Under the pieces are notes generated by a model. The model was not told the DNA's origin. It was given only the letters and a program-made list of their open reading frames with translations, and ran no database searches. The translations under genes and the position numbers were made by a program. Positions 38,463 through 48,710 of a DNA stretch of 64,000 nucleotides are shown here, in pieces. Source of the DNA: Pseudomonadota bacterium (GTDB taxonomy: Bacteria > Pseudomonadota > Gammaproteobacteria > Steroidobacterales > Steroidobacteraceae); NCBI GenBank assembly GCA_021815925.1, contig JAKAZL010000002.1, positions 84,529-148,528 of the forward strand, written 5' to 3'. Within the stretch, counting starts at the first letter, position 1, and every line of letters begins with the position of its first letter.

Positions 38463-39305
38463 ATGAAGTACCGCCACGCCCATCACGCCGGCAACTTTGC
38501 CGACGTCCACAAGCACGTGACGCTGCTGGCGCTGCTGGCGGCGCTGCAGCGCAAGGAGAAGGGCCTGCTCTACCTCGAGACGCACGCCGGCCGCGGCGTA
38601 TATGACCTCGGCGAGTCGGCGGCCGAGTCGCGCGCCGGAATCGCGCGTCTCGAGGCGGTCGCCTGCGAGGCGCCGGAGCTGCGGCATTACCTCGATCGGG
38701 TCGCGCAGCTGCGGCGCGCGGGCGGCTCGAAGCACCTGTATCCGGGGTCGCCCTGGCTCGCGGCCAGCGCGCTGCGCGCCCAGGACCGCGGCGTGCTCGT
38801 CGAGGCGCTCGCCGAGGAGGCGCGCGCCCTCGAGCGGGCGCTGGGGCCGGTGGCCGGGCGGGTTCGCATCGAGACCGGCGACGGCTTTGCTCGCCTGCGC
38901 GCCGAGCTGCCGCCTGTCGAGCGCCGCGCGCTGATCCTGATCGATCCGCCCTACGAGCAGACCCGCGAGGATTTTGAGCGGGTGAGGATCGGACTCGCCG
39001 AGGCGCTGCGCCGGCTTGCCACCGGGGTCGTGGCGATCTGGTATCCGATCAAACACGCCCGCGACACCGATCGTTGGCTCGAGGCTGTGGCGCGCGAGCT
39101 CGACCGCGAGGCGCTGGTGTCGCAACTTTGGCTGCACCCGTGCGACTCGCGCGTCGCGCTCAACGGCTCTGGGCTGTTGATCGTCAATCCCCCATACCAA
39201 CTCGATGAGCGCATGAGTCAGTGGTTGCCCGAGCTGTACCGTTGCTTGGGCGGCACGGCACAAGGCGGCTGCGCGGTACAGCCGCTCACGCCGGCGCGAG
39301 CGTGA
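38463..39305 (+). CDS. rlmJ: 23S rRNA (adenine2030-N6)-methyltransferase RlmJ
   Basis: MKYRHAHHAGNFADVHKHVTLLALLAALQRKEKGLLYLETHAGRGVYDL; LILIDPPYEQ. Confidence 0.96.
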   Translation: MKYRHAHHAGNFADVHKHVTLLALLAALQRKEKGLLYLETHAGRGVYDLGESAAESRAGIARLEAVACEAPELRHYLDRVAQLRRAGGSKHLYPGSPWLAASALRAQDRGVLVEALAEEARALERALGPVAGRVRIETGDGFARLRAELPPVERRALILIDPPYEQTREDFERVRIGLAEALRRLATGVVAIWYPIKHARDTDRWLEAVARELDREALVSQLWLHPCDSRVALNGSGLLIVNPPYQLDERMSQWLPELYRCLGGTAQGGCAVQPLTPARA

Positions 39306-39336
39306 CAGAGGCACGGGGCACGGGCAGAATCCAGGC

Positions 39337-40191
39337 ATGGAAGGCAGTGCAGATCAGTATGCCGTGGTGGGTCACCCGGTCGCTCACAGCCTCTCGCCTT
39401 TCATCCATTCGCTGTTCGCGCGGCAGACCGAGCAGTCGCTGACCTATCGCCTGATGGATGTCGCGCCGGAGAAGTTCACCGAGCGCGTGCGGGAGTTCTT
39501 TGCCACCGGCGGGCGGGGTGTGAACGTCACCTTGCCGCACAAGACGCGTGCGTTGGCGCTCGCCGATGAGCTGACGGAACGGGCGCGCCTGGCCGGAGCG
39601 GTGAATACCCTCGCGGTCCGCCGCGATGGCACATTGCTCGGCGACAATACCGACGGGGCGGGGCTGGTGCAGGATCTGGCGGTCAACCTGCGTTGGCCGG
39701 TGCGGGATCGCTCCATACTGCTGATCGGCGCCGGCGGTGCCGCACGTGGGGTGATCGCCCCGCTGCTCGCGCTCGCGCCGCGGCGCATCGTGATTGCCAA
39801 CCGTACCGCCGAGCGGGCGGTGGCGCTCGCTGCGGTATTCGCCGGTCTGGGGGCCCTCGAGGGTTGCGGCTTTGGTGAGCTCGGGGAGCAGCGCTTCGAG
39901 CTGATCATCAACGCCACCTCGGCGAGCCTCACCGGCGAGCTGCCTGCGGTGCCCGCGGCGGCGTTCGGCCCCGACACGCTGTGCTACGACATGGCCTACG
40001 GTCGCGGCGATACCCCGTTCACGCGCTGGGCGCGTGAGCTCGGATGCCGCGACGCGGTGCCCGGATGGGGCATGCTGGTCGAGCAGGCTGCGGAGTCGTT
40101 CCGTCTGTGGCGCGGCGTGCGGCCGCTGACCGCCCCGGTGCTCGCGGCGCTCACTGGGCGCACCTCGGTGCCGGGCGGTGCAGCCGGTTAG
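39337..40191 (+). CDS. aroE: Shikimate dehydrogenase
   Basis: YAVVGHPVAHSLSPFIHSLFARQT; GVNVTLPHKTRA; LLIGAGGAARGVI; DMAYG. Confidence 0.96.
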   Translation: MEGSADQYAVVGHPVAHSLSPFIHSLFARQTEQSLTYRLMDVAPEKFTERVREFFATGGRGVNVTLPHKTRALALADELTERARLAGAVNTLAVRRDGTLLGDNTDGAGLVQDLAVNLRWPVRDRSILLIGAGGAARGVIAPLLALAPRRIVIANRTAERAVALAAVFAGLGALEGCGFGELGEQRFELIINATSASLTGELPAVPAAAFGPDTLCYDMAYGRGDTPFTRWARELGCRDAVPGWGMLVEQAAESFRLWRGVRPLTAPVLAALTGRTSVPGGAAG

Positions 40192-41426
40192 GGGTTCTTT
40201 ACGACATCGCCGTTGGCGATGGTGTGCGAGGCGGCGACCACCAGCGCAAACGACAGATCGCGGTAGGTCTTGAAGACCAGCAGCGTACCGGCACGGTAGT
40301 TGGGCAGCTTCACGCGCGGTGCGAATGCGCTGCTGCCCGAGCCCAACGCGTGGAACAGCCACGCAAACGTCCCGTGAGTGTCGTGTACCACCGAGCCATG
40401 ATGATCGACGGCCAGTACGTCCCCGGGGGCAAGCCCGGCGCGGGTGCCGCGATCCACCACCACGATGTCGTATTGTCCGGCCAGGTCGGCCCCGCCGGTG
40501 CCGCCGATCACCCAGAGGATCTTGCCGCGCACGGGCCGTGAGGGCGCGCGCGGCTCCATCGTCAGCGGGATCGGGGCGTCGGTGCTGATCAGCCGATCGC
40601 CCGGGAAGGTCTCGCGCGCCGCATCGGTCAGCCGGGCGGTCCCCGGAGGTCCATCGGCGGTGATGACCGCCGTGGCCGTGTAGGTGCCCAGATAGCCGTA
40701 TACGTGTCCGAAGCCGAGGTCCCCGGGCTCACGCAGCTTCTCGCCGACGTGGATCACGCTGTAGCGCGCGTGCGGATGGCGGCCGAGATCGCTGACGTAG
40801 GTGACCGAGCCGTTGCCGGCGACCTGGTGCTTGCTGCGGAAGGCGATCACGTGCGGGGCCCGGCTCACCTGGCCGGCGCTGAGGACGACCGGACGGGCGA
40901 GGAACGCAGCAATGGCTGTGTACGGGATGGTCGGGATGGCGGCCGTGATGGGCGTACTGTGCAGGCTCGGCTCCAGCCGCACCGTCGGCTCCCCGCCGGC
41001 CGGCGGGCGCAGGGAGCTGGCATGCACGAGGCGGATCGAGGGCTTGCCGCCCTGGCCGTAACTGAGTGCCAGGACGTCACCGGGGTAGATCAGGTGGGGG
41101 TTGTGGATCTGGGGATTGAGGTACCAGACCTCGGGCCAGTCCCACGGGTTGCGCAGGAACATCGAGGCGATGCCCCATAGCGTGTCGCCCCGCTTGACCG
41201 TATAGGTCATCGGCGCGCTGCGGCGGATGATCGGAGCCGATTCATCCACAGCCGCCGCGGCCGGTGGCGGCGCTGCGCTCGCAGCGGCCGGCGGTGGAGG
41301 GGGCGGCGGCGCTGAGGCAGCCGCGACGGTCCGGCTCGTCCCGTGCACGGCGGCGCAGGCCGCCAGGAGGGCCGGAAACCCGCCCGCCAGCAGGAGGCGG
41401 GCACAGCGAATCTGTTTCGACGCCAT
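40188..41426 (-). CDS. LysM-domain lipoprotein
   Basis: Lipobox LLAAC; Pro/Ala linker; YTVKRGDTLWGIASMFLRNPWDWPEVWYLNPQIHNPHLIYPGDVLALSY; divergent from def. Confidence 0.93.
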   Translation of the reverse strand: MASKQIRCARLLLAGGFPALLAACAAVHGTSRTVAAASAPPPPPPPAAASAAPPPAAAAVDESAPIIRRSAPMTYTVKRGDTLWGIASMFLRNPWDWPEVWYLNPQIHNPHLIYPGDVLALSYGQGGKPSIRLVHASSLRPPAGGEPTVRLEPSLHSTPITAAIPTIPYTAIAAFLARPVVLSAGQVSRAPHVIAFRSKHQVAGNGSVTYVSDLGRHPHARYSVIHVGEKLREPGDLGFGHVYGYLGTYTATAVITADGPPGTARLTDAARETFPGDRLISTDAPIPLTMEPRAPSRPVRGKILWVIGGTGGADLAGQYDIVVVDRGTRAGLAPGDVLAVDHHGSVVHDTHGTFAWLFHALGSGSSAFAPRVKLPNYRAGTLLVFKTYRDLSFALVVAASHTIANGDVVKNP

Positions 41427-41564
41427 GGCCGCGTATAATTGCATGTCGGCACCCCGTGTACGGCGATTTAATGTCAAGCTGTGCATCCGGTCACGGTCGC
41501 GGGGCGACCGGCGGTCCGGTCGGGCCCCCAGGAACCCGTTCCCCCAATCGCGACTCCAACCTTC

Positions 41565-42101
41565 ATGGCGCTCAAAACGATACTCGAGTTTCCCGACCCG
41601 CGGCTGCGCACGCGGGCTCAGCCCGTCGTTCGCTTCGATGCCAGCCTGCACCGCCTGATCGAGGACATGCTCGAGACCATGTACGCCGCGCCGGGCATTG
41701 GCTTGGCGGCCACGCAGGTCGACGTGCACCAGCGTCTCATTGTCATCGATGTCTCGGAGACGCACAACGAGCCGCTGGTCCTGATCAATCCGCAGATCAT
41801 CGCGCGGGAGGGCGAGGCGAGCACCGAGGAGGGGTGTCTCTCGGTGCCCGGCATTTTCGATGCGGTCATGCGCGCCGCGCGCATCCGCGTGCGTGCCCAG
41901 GACCGTACCGGCCAGGTCTTCGAGCGGGACTGCGATGAGCTGCTGGCGGTGTGCGTCCAGCACGAGATGGACCACCTCGACGGCAAGCTGTTCGTGGACT
42001 ACCTGTCGAACCTCAAGCGTGACCGGATCCGCAAGAAGCTGGAGAAGGAGCGCAAGGGCCGGACGCAGCGCAGCGTCCGCGCGACCTCCGCGGCGCTGTA
42101 A
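41565..42101 (+). CDS. def: Peptide deformylase
   Basis: [44 protein letters not shown]. Confidence 0.97.
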   Translation: MALKTILEFPDPRLRTRAQPVVRFDASLHRLIEDMLETMYAAPGIGLAATQVDVHQRLIVIDVSETHNEPLVLINPQIIAREGEASTEEGCLSVPGIFDAVMRAARIRVRAQDRTGQVFERDCDELLAVCVQHEMDHLDGKLFVDYLSNLKRDRIRKKLEKERKGRTQRSVRATSAAL

Positions 42102-42113
42102 CTGGGCGCTGCG

Positions 42114-43103
42114 GTGCTCGAGCCGACTCCCTTGCGGGTGGCGTTCGCCGGAACGCCGCAGTTCGCACTGCCCGTCCTGCTCGAGCTGCTGCATTCGCAC
42201 CATCGTCTGGTTGGCGTCCTGACTCAGCCCGACCGCCCGCAGGGTCGCGGTCGGCAGCTCACCGCCTCGCCGGTCAAGCTCGCGGCTCAGGCAAGTGTCC
42301 CCGTCCACCAGCCCGCCTCGCTGAAGACACCGGCCGACTGGGCCTGCCTGCTCGAGTGGCGGCCGGATGTGCTCGTCGTGGTCGCCTACGGGCTCATTCT
42401 GCCCCAGGCCGTGCTCGATCTGCCGCCGCTCGGATGCCTGAACGTGCATGCCTCGCTGCTGCCCCGCTGGCGCGGTGCGGCGCCGATCGAGCGCGCACTG
42501 CTCGCCGGCGACGCGGAAACCGGTCTGACGGTGATGCGCATGGAGGCCGGCCTCGATACCGGCCCGATCCTGCTGCAGCGGCGGGTGCCGATCGAGCCGC
42601 TCGACACCGGTGGCAGTCTGCGCGACCGCCTGGCGGATCTGTCCGGGCCGCTGCTGCTGGAGGCCCTGGCAGGGTGGGCGGACGGTACGCTGACCGCCCG
42701 GGCGCAGCCGGACGAGGGCGTCACGTACGCGCGCAAGCTCGACAAGCGTGATGCCGAGATCCATTGGGGCGACCCGGCCGAACAGATCGAGCGCCAGATC
42801 CGGGCCTTGCGACCGCGGGCAACGGCCGAAACCGTGCGGCTCGATGCTGACAGCGCTGCCGAGGAGCGGCTGCTGGTGCATGCCGCGCGCCTCGGGCCCC
42901 GGACCGGCCCGGCGGCCGAGCCGGGCGAGATTCTCGCCGTGCACGGCAGTCATCAGGACGGCTACATCCGCGTGCAGTGCGGCAGCGGCAGCCTCGAGCT
43001 GCTCAGGCTGCAGCGGCCCGGCGGCTCGCCGCAGAGCGCCGGGGTGTTCGCGAGTGGCCACCGCCCGCTGCAGCCGCACATGCGGCTGGGTCGGGCGCGT
43101 TGA
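42114..43103 (+). CDS. fmt: Methionyl-tRNA formyltransferase
   Basis: RVAFAGTPQFALPVLLELL; CLNVHASLLPRWRGAAPIERALLAGD. Confidence 0.97.
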   Translation: MLEPTPLRVAFAGTPQFALPVLLELLHSHHRLVGVLTQPDRPQGRGRQLTASPVKLAAQASVPVHQPASLKTPADWACLLEWRPDVLVVVAYGLILPQAVLDLPPLGCLNVHASLLPRWRGAAPIERALLAGDAETGLTVMRMEAGLDTGPILLQRRVPIEPLDTGGSLRDRLADLSGPLLLEALAGWADGTLTARAQPDEGVTYARKLDKRDAEIHWGDPAEQIERQIRALRPRATAETVRLDADSAAEERLLVHAARLGPRTGPAAEPGEILAVHGSHQDGYIRVQCGSGSLELLRLQRPGGSPQSAGVFASGHRPLQPHMRLGRAR

Positions 43104-44443
43104 CCCGCCCGGAGAATCCGGCCGCCGCCGCGCTGGCCGACGCCGCCCGGGCGGTAGCGGGGGTGCTCGCCGGCCAGTCGGCCGACGCGGCACTCGCTGC
43201 CTTCGAGGGCAGTCCGCGCCGCGCGGTGGTGCGTGCCATCGCCCTGGGGACGATCCGCTGGTCTCTGCGATTGCTGCCGGCGGTCGACAGCCTGCTCGCG
43301 CGCCCCGCTGCCCTCGGGCGCGACGTGCGTGCGCTGCTCGTCACGGCCGCCCACCAGATCGAGTACTCGCGCAACGTGCCCCAGCAGACCGTGCACGCGG
43401 CGGTGGACGCGGCCCGGATCCTGCGCCAGGGGCATGCCTCGGGTCTGGTGAACGCCGTGCTGCGCAAGTTCGTGGCGCAGCGCGAAGTCCTGCTGGCGCG
43501 GGTCGACCAGGACCCGGCCCGCCGCGCCGCGCATCCGCGCTGGCTGTTCGATGCGTTGCGCTCGGCGTGGCCCGCGCAGGTCGAGGCGATCCTGGCGGCA
43601 AATAACGCACACCCGCCCCTGACGGTGCGGCTCAATCCGAACCGGCGCTCCATCGAGCATTATCTGCAGGACCTGGCCGATGCCGGGCTCAGCGGCCGGC
43701 GCTGCGGGAGCGAGGGGGGCGCGGTCGCTGCGACCGCGATCCGGATCGAGCCGCCGGTGGCGGTGGCGGCACTGCCGGGATTTCGCGAGGGGTGGGTGTC
43801 GGTGCAGGACGCGGGCGCACAGCTGGCGGCACCCCTGCTCGATGCGGCCCCCGGCATGCGGGTGCTCGACGCCTGTGCCGCGCCCGGCGGCAAGGCGGCG
43901 CACCTGCTCGAGCGGACCGCGCAGCTCGACCTTTGGGCGCTCGACGTCGATCCGGGGCGCCTGGCGCGCGTGGGGGAGAACCTCGCCCGGCTGGGCCTTG
44001 CTGCCCGCCTGACCGCGGCCGACGTGCGCGCACCGCAGACCTTCTGGGACGCTCGACCCTTCGAGCGCATCCTGGTCGATGCGCCCTGCTCGGGGACCGG
44101 GGTGATCCGCCGGCACCCCGACATCAAGCTGCTGCGTCGGGCGGCGGACCTCGCACCGCTGGCTCAGGCGCAGCTGGAGATTCTGCGTGCGGCATTCCGG
44201 ATGCTTGCCCCCGGCGGGCGGTTGCTCTACGCCACCTGCTCGGTCTTGCCGGCGGAGAACGAGGAGGTGGTGGACAAGTGCCTCGCCGCCGAACCGCTGG
44301 CTTTGGCTCGACCGCTCGAGGCGGAGCAGTTGCCCTCCGGGACGCTCCGCTGCCGCCACGGCGTGCAGCTGTTGGGCGGGGGTGCGGCGGAGACGGACGG
44401 CTTTTATTATGCTTGTCTCGAAAAGACAACGTCGGCAGCCTGA
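43100..44443 (+). CDS. rsmB: 16S rRNA (cytosine967-C5)-methyltransferase
   Basis: VQDAGAQLAAPLLDAAPGMRVLDACAAPGGKAAHLLE; VDAPCSGTGVIRRHPDIK; probable TTG start overlapping fmt stop. Confidence 0.95.
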   Translation: MTRPENPAAAALADAARAVAGVLAGQSADAALAAFEGSPRRAVVRAIALGTIRWSLRLLPAVDSLLARPAALGRDVRALLVTAAHQIEYSRNVPQQTVHAAVDAARILRQGHASGLVNAVLRKFVAQREVLLARVDQDPARRAAHPRWLFDALRSAWPAQVEAILAANNAHPPLTVRLNPNRRSIEHYLQDLADAGLSGRRCGSEGGAVAATAIRIEPPVAVAALPGFREGWVSVQDAGAQLAAPLLDAAPGMRVLDACAAPGGKAAHLLERTAQLDLWALDVDPGRLARVGENLARLGLAARLTAADVRAPQTFWDARPFERILVDAPCSGTGVIRRHPDIKLLRRAADLAPLAQAQLEILRAAFRMLAPGGRLLYATCSVLPAENEEVVDKCLAAEPLALARPLEAEQLPSGTLRCRHGVQLLGGGAAETDGFYYACLEKTTSAA

Positions 44444-44452
44444 TTCCATCTG

Positions 44453-45106
44453 ATGCAAGGGGGCTTTACGCGTTCGGTCGTTGCATGGTCGCCACGGGTC
44501 GGCTCGCGATGTCGGCCCGGAGCCGGTTCGGTCCGAGCGCGCAGGCCGGCGCTCGCTGTGACACTGGTGTTGCTGGCACTCGGGGTGCTGCGCGCCGCGG
44601 CGTTCGCTGATGCGCTCGATGGCGCACTGGCGGTGCGGTCGGCGTATGTGAATTTCGATCACGGCGTGATCGAGCTGAACGCCCAGGTGACCTATCCGCT
44701 GAATCCGGCCATCCGCAAGGCGCTGCAGAACGGTGTCACGCTGAGCTTCGACGTGGAGGCGCGTGTCGAGCAGGTGCGGCGCTTCTGGTTCAATGCCACG
44801 GTGATCGACGTGACGCTGCACCGTGAGCTCGCCTACCACGTTCTCACGCGCCGCTACGTGGTGCGGGACGTGCAGAGCGGCGGGGAGCGCAATTTCGCCG
44901 ACGTGCGCCAGGCGCTGCGTTACCTCGAAACGGTGCACAACTGGCCGATCCTGGTGGAATCGCAGCTGTTGAGCGGCCGCTACGTCATCAGTGTTCGCGC
45001 CGACGTGCGCCGCGGCAAGCTGCCGGCCTCCCTGCGCGCGCTGCTGTTCTGGACGGATGACTGGCAGCGCGAGAGTCCGTGGTATTCATGGTCGCTGCCG
45101 GTGTGA
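44453..45106 (+). CDS. DUF4390 domain-containing protein
   Basis: Between rsmB and ntrY as expected; LAVRSAYVNFDHGVIELNAQVTYPLNPAIRKALQNGVTLSFDVEARV. Confidence 0.88.
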   Translation: MQGGFTRSVVAWSPRVGSRCRPGAGSVRARRPALAVTLVLLALGVLRAAAFADALDGALAVRSAYVNFDHGVIELNAQVTYPLNPAIRKALQNGVTLSFDVEARVEQVRRFWFNATVIDVTLHRELAYHVLTRRYVVRDVQSGGERNFADVRQALRYLETVHNWPILVESQLLSGRYVISVRADVRRGKLPASLRALLFWTDDWQRESPWYSWSLPV

Positions 45107-47316
45107 GCGAAACGCCGCGCCGTTCGCGCGCCATCGCAGCCATCGCGCTGTGGAGCATCATCGGGCTCGCGGCGCTGCTGCTGCTCGCCAAGAGCGCGCA
45201 GAACTCCTCCGAATTCGGTCGCCTGCAGCCGTGGATCGTGCTGCTGAACGTCATCGGCGTATTCGTGCTGATCGTGCTGCTGGCGCGCAAGCTGTGGCAG
45301 CTGGTGCGCGATTTCCGCAACCACGTCCCCGGCTCGCGCCTGACCGCGCGCTCGGTCATGATCTTCGGCGCGCTGGTGATCGCGCCGCTGCTGATCGTGT
45401 ACTTCTCCTCGCTGGAGTTCATCGACCGGGGCATCGACAGCTGGTTTCGGGTCGAGGTCCGCGAGGGACTGAAGGACGCACTGGTGCTGTCACGCTCGGC
45501 TCTGGACCTGCGCGTGCAGGCCGAATCGCGCCGCACCGCGGTGCTCGCCCGTGCGCTCCTTGGGCGCTCGGCGCTGCAGATCCAGGGACAGCTCGATCAG
45601 GCGCGCCGCGCGGACTCCGCCCGGGAGATCGTGCTCTACGGGGCCAACGAGCGGGTGCTCGCCGCGAGCCTCGAGGATCCGCTCGCCGACGTGCCGCTCG
45701 CACCGCCGACCGATCTGGTGCGGACCGTGAGCGAGCGACAGACCTACGTCAGTCTCGAGCCACGGCCGAACGGCCGGTTCGTCATCCGCATCGGTGTGCC
45801 GCTCGCCCAGTCGGCCCGCGGCGCCGGACTGCGCTACCTCATGGCGGTCTACCCGGTGCCCGAGCAGCTCTCGGCGCTCTCGAACGCCGTGCAGCGCTCC
45901 TATTCACGCTACGGCAACCTGACGGCGCTGCGCGAGCCCTTGAAATACAGCTTCCGTCTCACGCTCACCCTGGTGCTGCTGCTGGCGATGCTCGCGGCGA
46001 TCCACGGCGCGATCCTCTCCGCCGAGCGTCTCGCCCGCCCGGTGCAGGACCTGATCGCCGGCACGCGCGCGGTCGGCAAGGGGGACTTCGCCACGCGTCT
46101 TGCCCTGCCGTCGCGCGACGAGATGGGCTACCTGGTGCATTCCTTCAACGACATGACCAAGCGGCTGCGACGCGCGCACGACGAGGCCACGCGCAGCCAG
46201 CAGGCCGTCGAGCGCGAGCGCGAGCGGCTCGCCATCATCTTGGCGCGCCTCTCGACCGGCGTGCTGGCGATCGACCGCAGCCTGGTGGTGCGCATGGCCA
46301 ACCGGGCGGCCGGGGGCATCCTCGGCACCGATCTGTCGGTGGCGACCGGGCGGGCGCTGCCGGATCTGTCGGCCGGCAACGAGCAGCTCGGCCAGTTCGT
46401 GGCGGCGATCGCCGTGCGCTTCGCGCGCGGCCGGGAAGAGTGGCGCGAGCAGATCGACCTGGGCAAGCCGGGGCGGATGGCGACGCTGATGTGCGCCTGC
46501 ACGCCGCTGCCTGGGGAGAGCGGCGACATGGGCTACGTGATCGTCTTCGACGACATCACGGCGCTGCTCGAAGCGCAGCGCGACGCCGCCTGGGGCGAGG
46601 TGGCGCGGCGGCTGGCGCACGAGATCAAGAATCCGCTCACGCCGATCCAGCTGTCCGCCGAGCGGCTGCGGCGGCGGCTGCTGCCGATCCTCGCGCCGCC
46701 GGCGGCCGAGTTCCTCGATCGCTCCACGCATACCATCGTGCAGCAGGTCGAGAGCATGCAGCAGATGGTCAATGCCTTCAGCGAGTACGCCCGGGCGCCG
46801 GAGATGCGCGTCAGCCGCTTCAGCCTGAACGAGCTGGTGACCGAGGTGGCCGACCTGTACCGCTCGCAGGATCCGCGTGCGAACATCGTGCTCGACCTGG
46901 ATGAGCGGCTGAGCGCGATCGAGGCCGATCGCGGCCGGGTCCGCCAGATCCTGAACAACCTGGTGACCAACGCCCTCGAGGCGCTCCAGAGCCATCCGGA
47001 CCCGCAGGTCGAGATCAGCACGCGGTTCGAGGGCGGTGCGACCGCATTCGGACTGATGAGCGTATGTGACAATGGGCCCGGGTTCCAGGCGGACTTGCTC
47101 GGACGGATCTTCGATCCGTATGTCACGAGCAAGCCCAAGGGCACCGGGCTGGGTCTGGCGATCGTGAAGAAGATCGTCGAGGAGCATGGGGGCCGGATCG
47201 ACGCGGACAATCGTCCCGAGGGGGGCGCCCGAATCCGGGTGGCCCTGCCGGTGGCGTTCGGCAAGCGTTCCGGGGCGAAAGAAGAACGACAGTCATTGCG
47301 GAGCGAGCAAGCATGA
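45079..47316 (+). CDS. ntrY: NtrY-like sensor histidine kinase
   Basis: N-terminal TMs, HAMP, PAS, HEIKNPLTPIQLSAERLRRRL, N-G1-G2 boxes. Confidence 0.93.
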   Translation: MVFMVAAGVSETPRRSRAIAAIALWSIIGLAALLLLAKSAQNSSEFGRLQPWIVLLNVIGVFVLIVLLARKLWQLVRDFRNHVPGSRLTARSVMIFGALVIAPLLIVYFSSLEFIDRGIDSWFRVEVREGLKDALVLSRSALDLRVQAESRRTAVLARALLGRSALQIQGQLDQARRADSAREIVLYGANERVLAASLEDPLADVPLAPPTDLVRTVSERQTYVSLEPRPNGRFVIRIGVPLAQSARGAGLRYLMAVYPVPEQLSALSNAVQRSYSRYGNLTALREPLKYSFRLTLTLVLLLAMLAAIHGAILSAERLARPVQDLIAGTRAVGKGDFATRLALPSRDEMGYLVHSFNDMTKRLRRAHDEATRSQQAVERERERLAIILARLSTGVLAIDRSLVVRMANRAAGGILGTDLSVATGRALPDLSAGNEQLGQFVAAIAVRFARGREEWREQIDLGKPGRMATLMCACTPLPGESGDMGYVIVFDDITALLEAQRDAAWGEVARRLAHEIKNPLTPIQLSAERLRRRLLPILAPPAAEFLDRSTHTIVQQVESMQQMVNAFSEYARAPEMRVSRFSLNELVTEVADLYRSQDPRANIVLDLDERLSAIEADRGRVRQILNNLVTNALEALQSHPDPQVEISTRFEGGATAFGLMSVCDNGPGFQADLLGRIFDPYVTSKPKGTGLGLAIVKKIVEEHGGRIDADNRPEGGARIRVALPVAFGKRSGAKEERQSLRSEQA

Positions 47317-48674
47317 GTGCGGCACACATACTGGTGGTCGATGACGAGGCGGACATCCGTGGCCTGCTGAAGGAGATCCTCTCCGAGGAAGGCTACCTGG
47401 TGGAGGTCGCGGCCAACGCGGCGCAGGCGCGCGCAGCGCGCGCGCGGCAGACACCCGACCTGGTGCTGCTCGACATCTGGATGCCCGACGTCGATGGCAT
47501 CACGCTGCTGCGCGAATGGTCGAGCACTGCCGCCGACGGCTGCCCGGTCGTGATGATGTCGGGCCACGGCACCGTCGAGACGGCGGTGGAGGCGACGCGC
47601 CTCGGCGCGTTCGACTTCGTGGAAAAGCCGTTGTCGCTCGCCAAGCTGCTGCGCACGGTGGAGCGCGCGCTCGATGCGGGTCGGCGCAAGCGTCAGGCCG
47701 GCAAGCTGTTCGTCCCCGATCTGATGGTGCCGGCGGGCAAGAGCAAGTTGATGCAGCAGCTGCGCGCCGAGCTGCAGCAGATCGCCACGCACACCTCCGC
47801 GGTGCTGCTGATCGGCGAGCCGGGTTCGGGGCGGGAGCTGTTCGCCCGTTATCTGCACGGACGCGGCCCGCGCGCCGGTGCGCCGTTCGTCACGCTGGTG
47901 GCGAGCAGCCTGCGCGACGCCGATGCCGAGAGCCGCCTGTTCGGCTCGGTCGACACCGGCGCGCGCCGGCCCGGTCTGCTCGAGCAGGCCGCCGATGGCA
48001 CGCTGTTCGTGCAGGAACTCGAGGATCTGCCGCCGGCGGCACAGCGCCTGCTGGTCGGGGCGCTCGAATCCGGGCGCTTCACCCCGGTCGGCGGCGGCGA
48101 ACCGATCGAGCTGCGCGCACGGCTGGTCTCATCGGCGCAGCCCGGTGTCGAGAACCGCGCCGGCTCGGCGCTGCGCCGCGATCTGCTCGGCCACCTCAAC
48201 ACGCTGATCGTGCGCGTGCCGCCGCTGCGCGATTACGCGGAGGACGTGCCGGAACTGCTGCGCCATCACGTCGATCGCCTGGTGGACTCCGAGGGGCTGC
48301 CGCTGCGCCATTTCAGCGTGGCGGCCCAGAACCGCCTGCGCAACTACCCCTGGCCGGACAACGTGCGCGAGCTTAAGAACCTCGTGCACCGACTGCTGAT
48401 CCAGGGCGGTGGCGAGGAGATCGGGCTGGAGGAGGTCGAGCGCGAGCTCGCCGTGCAGGCGCCGGCCGGCGAGCCGCTCGTCAAGCAGGACCTGTTGGCG
48501 CTGCCGCTGCGCGAGGCGCGCGAGCAGTTCGAGCGCGCCTACCTGCAGCAGCAGCTCCTGCTCTGCAACGGCAAGGTCGGGCAGCTCGCCAAGCGCGTTG
48601 GGATGGAGCGCACGCACCTGTACCGCAAGCTGCGCTCGCTGGGGCTGGATTTCCGCTCGGTCGGCGAGGATTGA
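47313..48674 (+). CDS. ntrX: NtrX-like response regulator with degenerate AAA+ module
   Basis: ILVVDDEADIR/DLVLLDIWMPDVDG REC; GEPGSGRE and TLFVQELEDLP in place of canonical Walker A/B; Fis-type HTH at C-terminus; overlaps ntrY. Confidence 0.9.
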   Translation: MSAAHILVVDDEADIRGLLKEILSEEGYLVEVAANAAQARAARARQTPDLVLLDIWMPDVDGITLLREWSSTAADGCPVVMMSGHGTVETAVEATRLGAFDFVEKPLSLAKLLRTVERALDAGRRKRQAGKLFVPDLMVPAGKSKLMQQLRAELQQIATHTSAVLLIGEPGSGRELFARYLHGRGPRAGAPFVTLVASSLRDADAESRLFGSVDTGARRPGLLEQAADGTLFVQELEDLPPAAQRLLVGALESGRFTPVGGGEPIELRARLVSSAQPGVENRAGSALRRDLLGHLNTLIVRVPPLRDYAEDVPELLRHHVDRLVDSEGLPLRHFSVAAQNRLRNYPWPDNVRELKNLVHRLLIQGGGEEIGLEEVERELAVQAPAGEPLVKQDLLALPLREAREQFERAYLQQQLLLCNGKVGQLAKRVGMERTHLYRKLRSLGLDFRSVGED

Positions 48675-48710
48675 GGTGGGTGCGGCGCGGCGCCTCGCCC
48701 GGAGCGCGCC

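Noticed and set aside
38463-40191. rlmJ-aroE as a horizontally acquired insertion into dprA
   Set aside because: aroE is often a near neighbour of the dprA/topA region in gammaproteobacteria, so local rearrangement is more likely than foreign insertion; no mobile-element footprints seen
42962-44938. 658-aa minus-strand ORF antisense to rsmB
   Set aside because: Antisense to rsmB and overlapping fmt; low-complexity Arg/His/Gln translation
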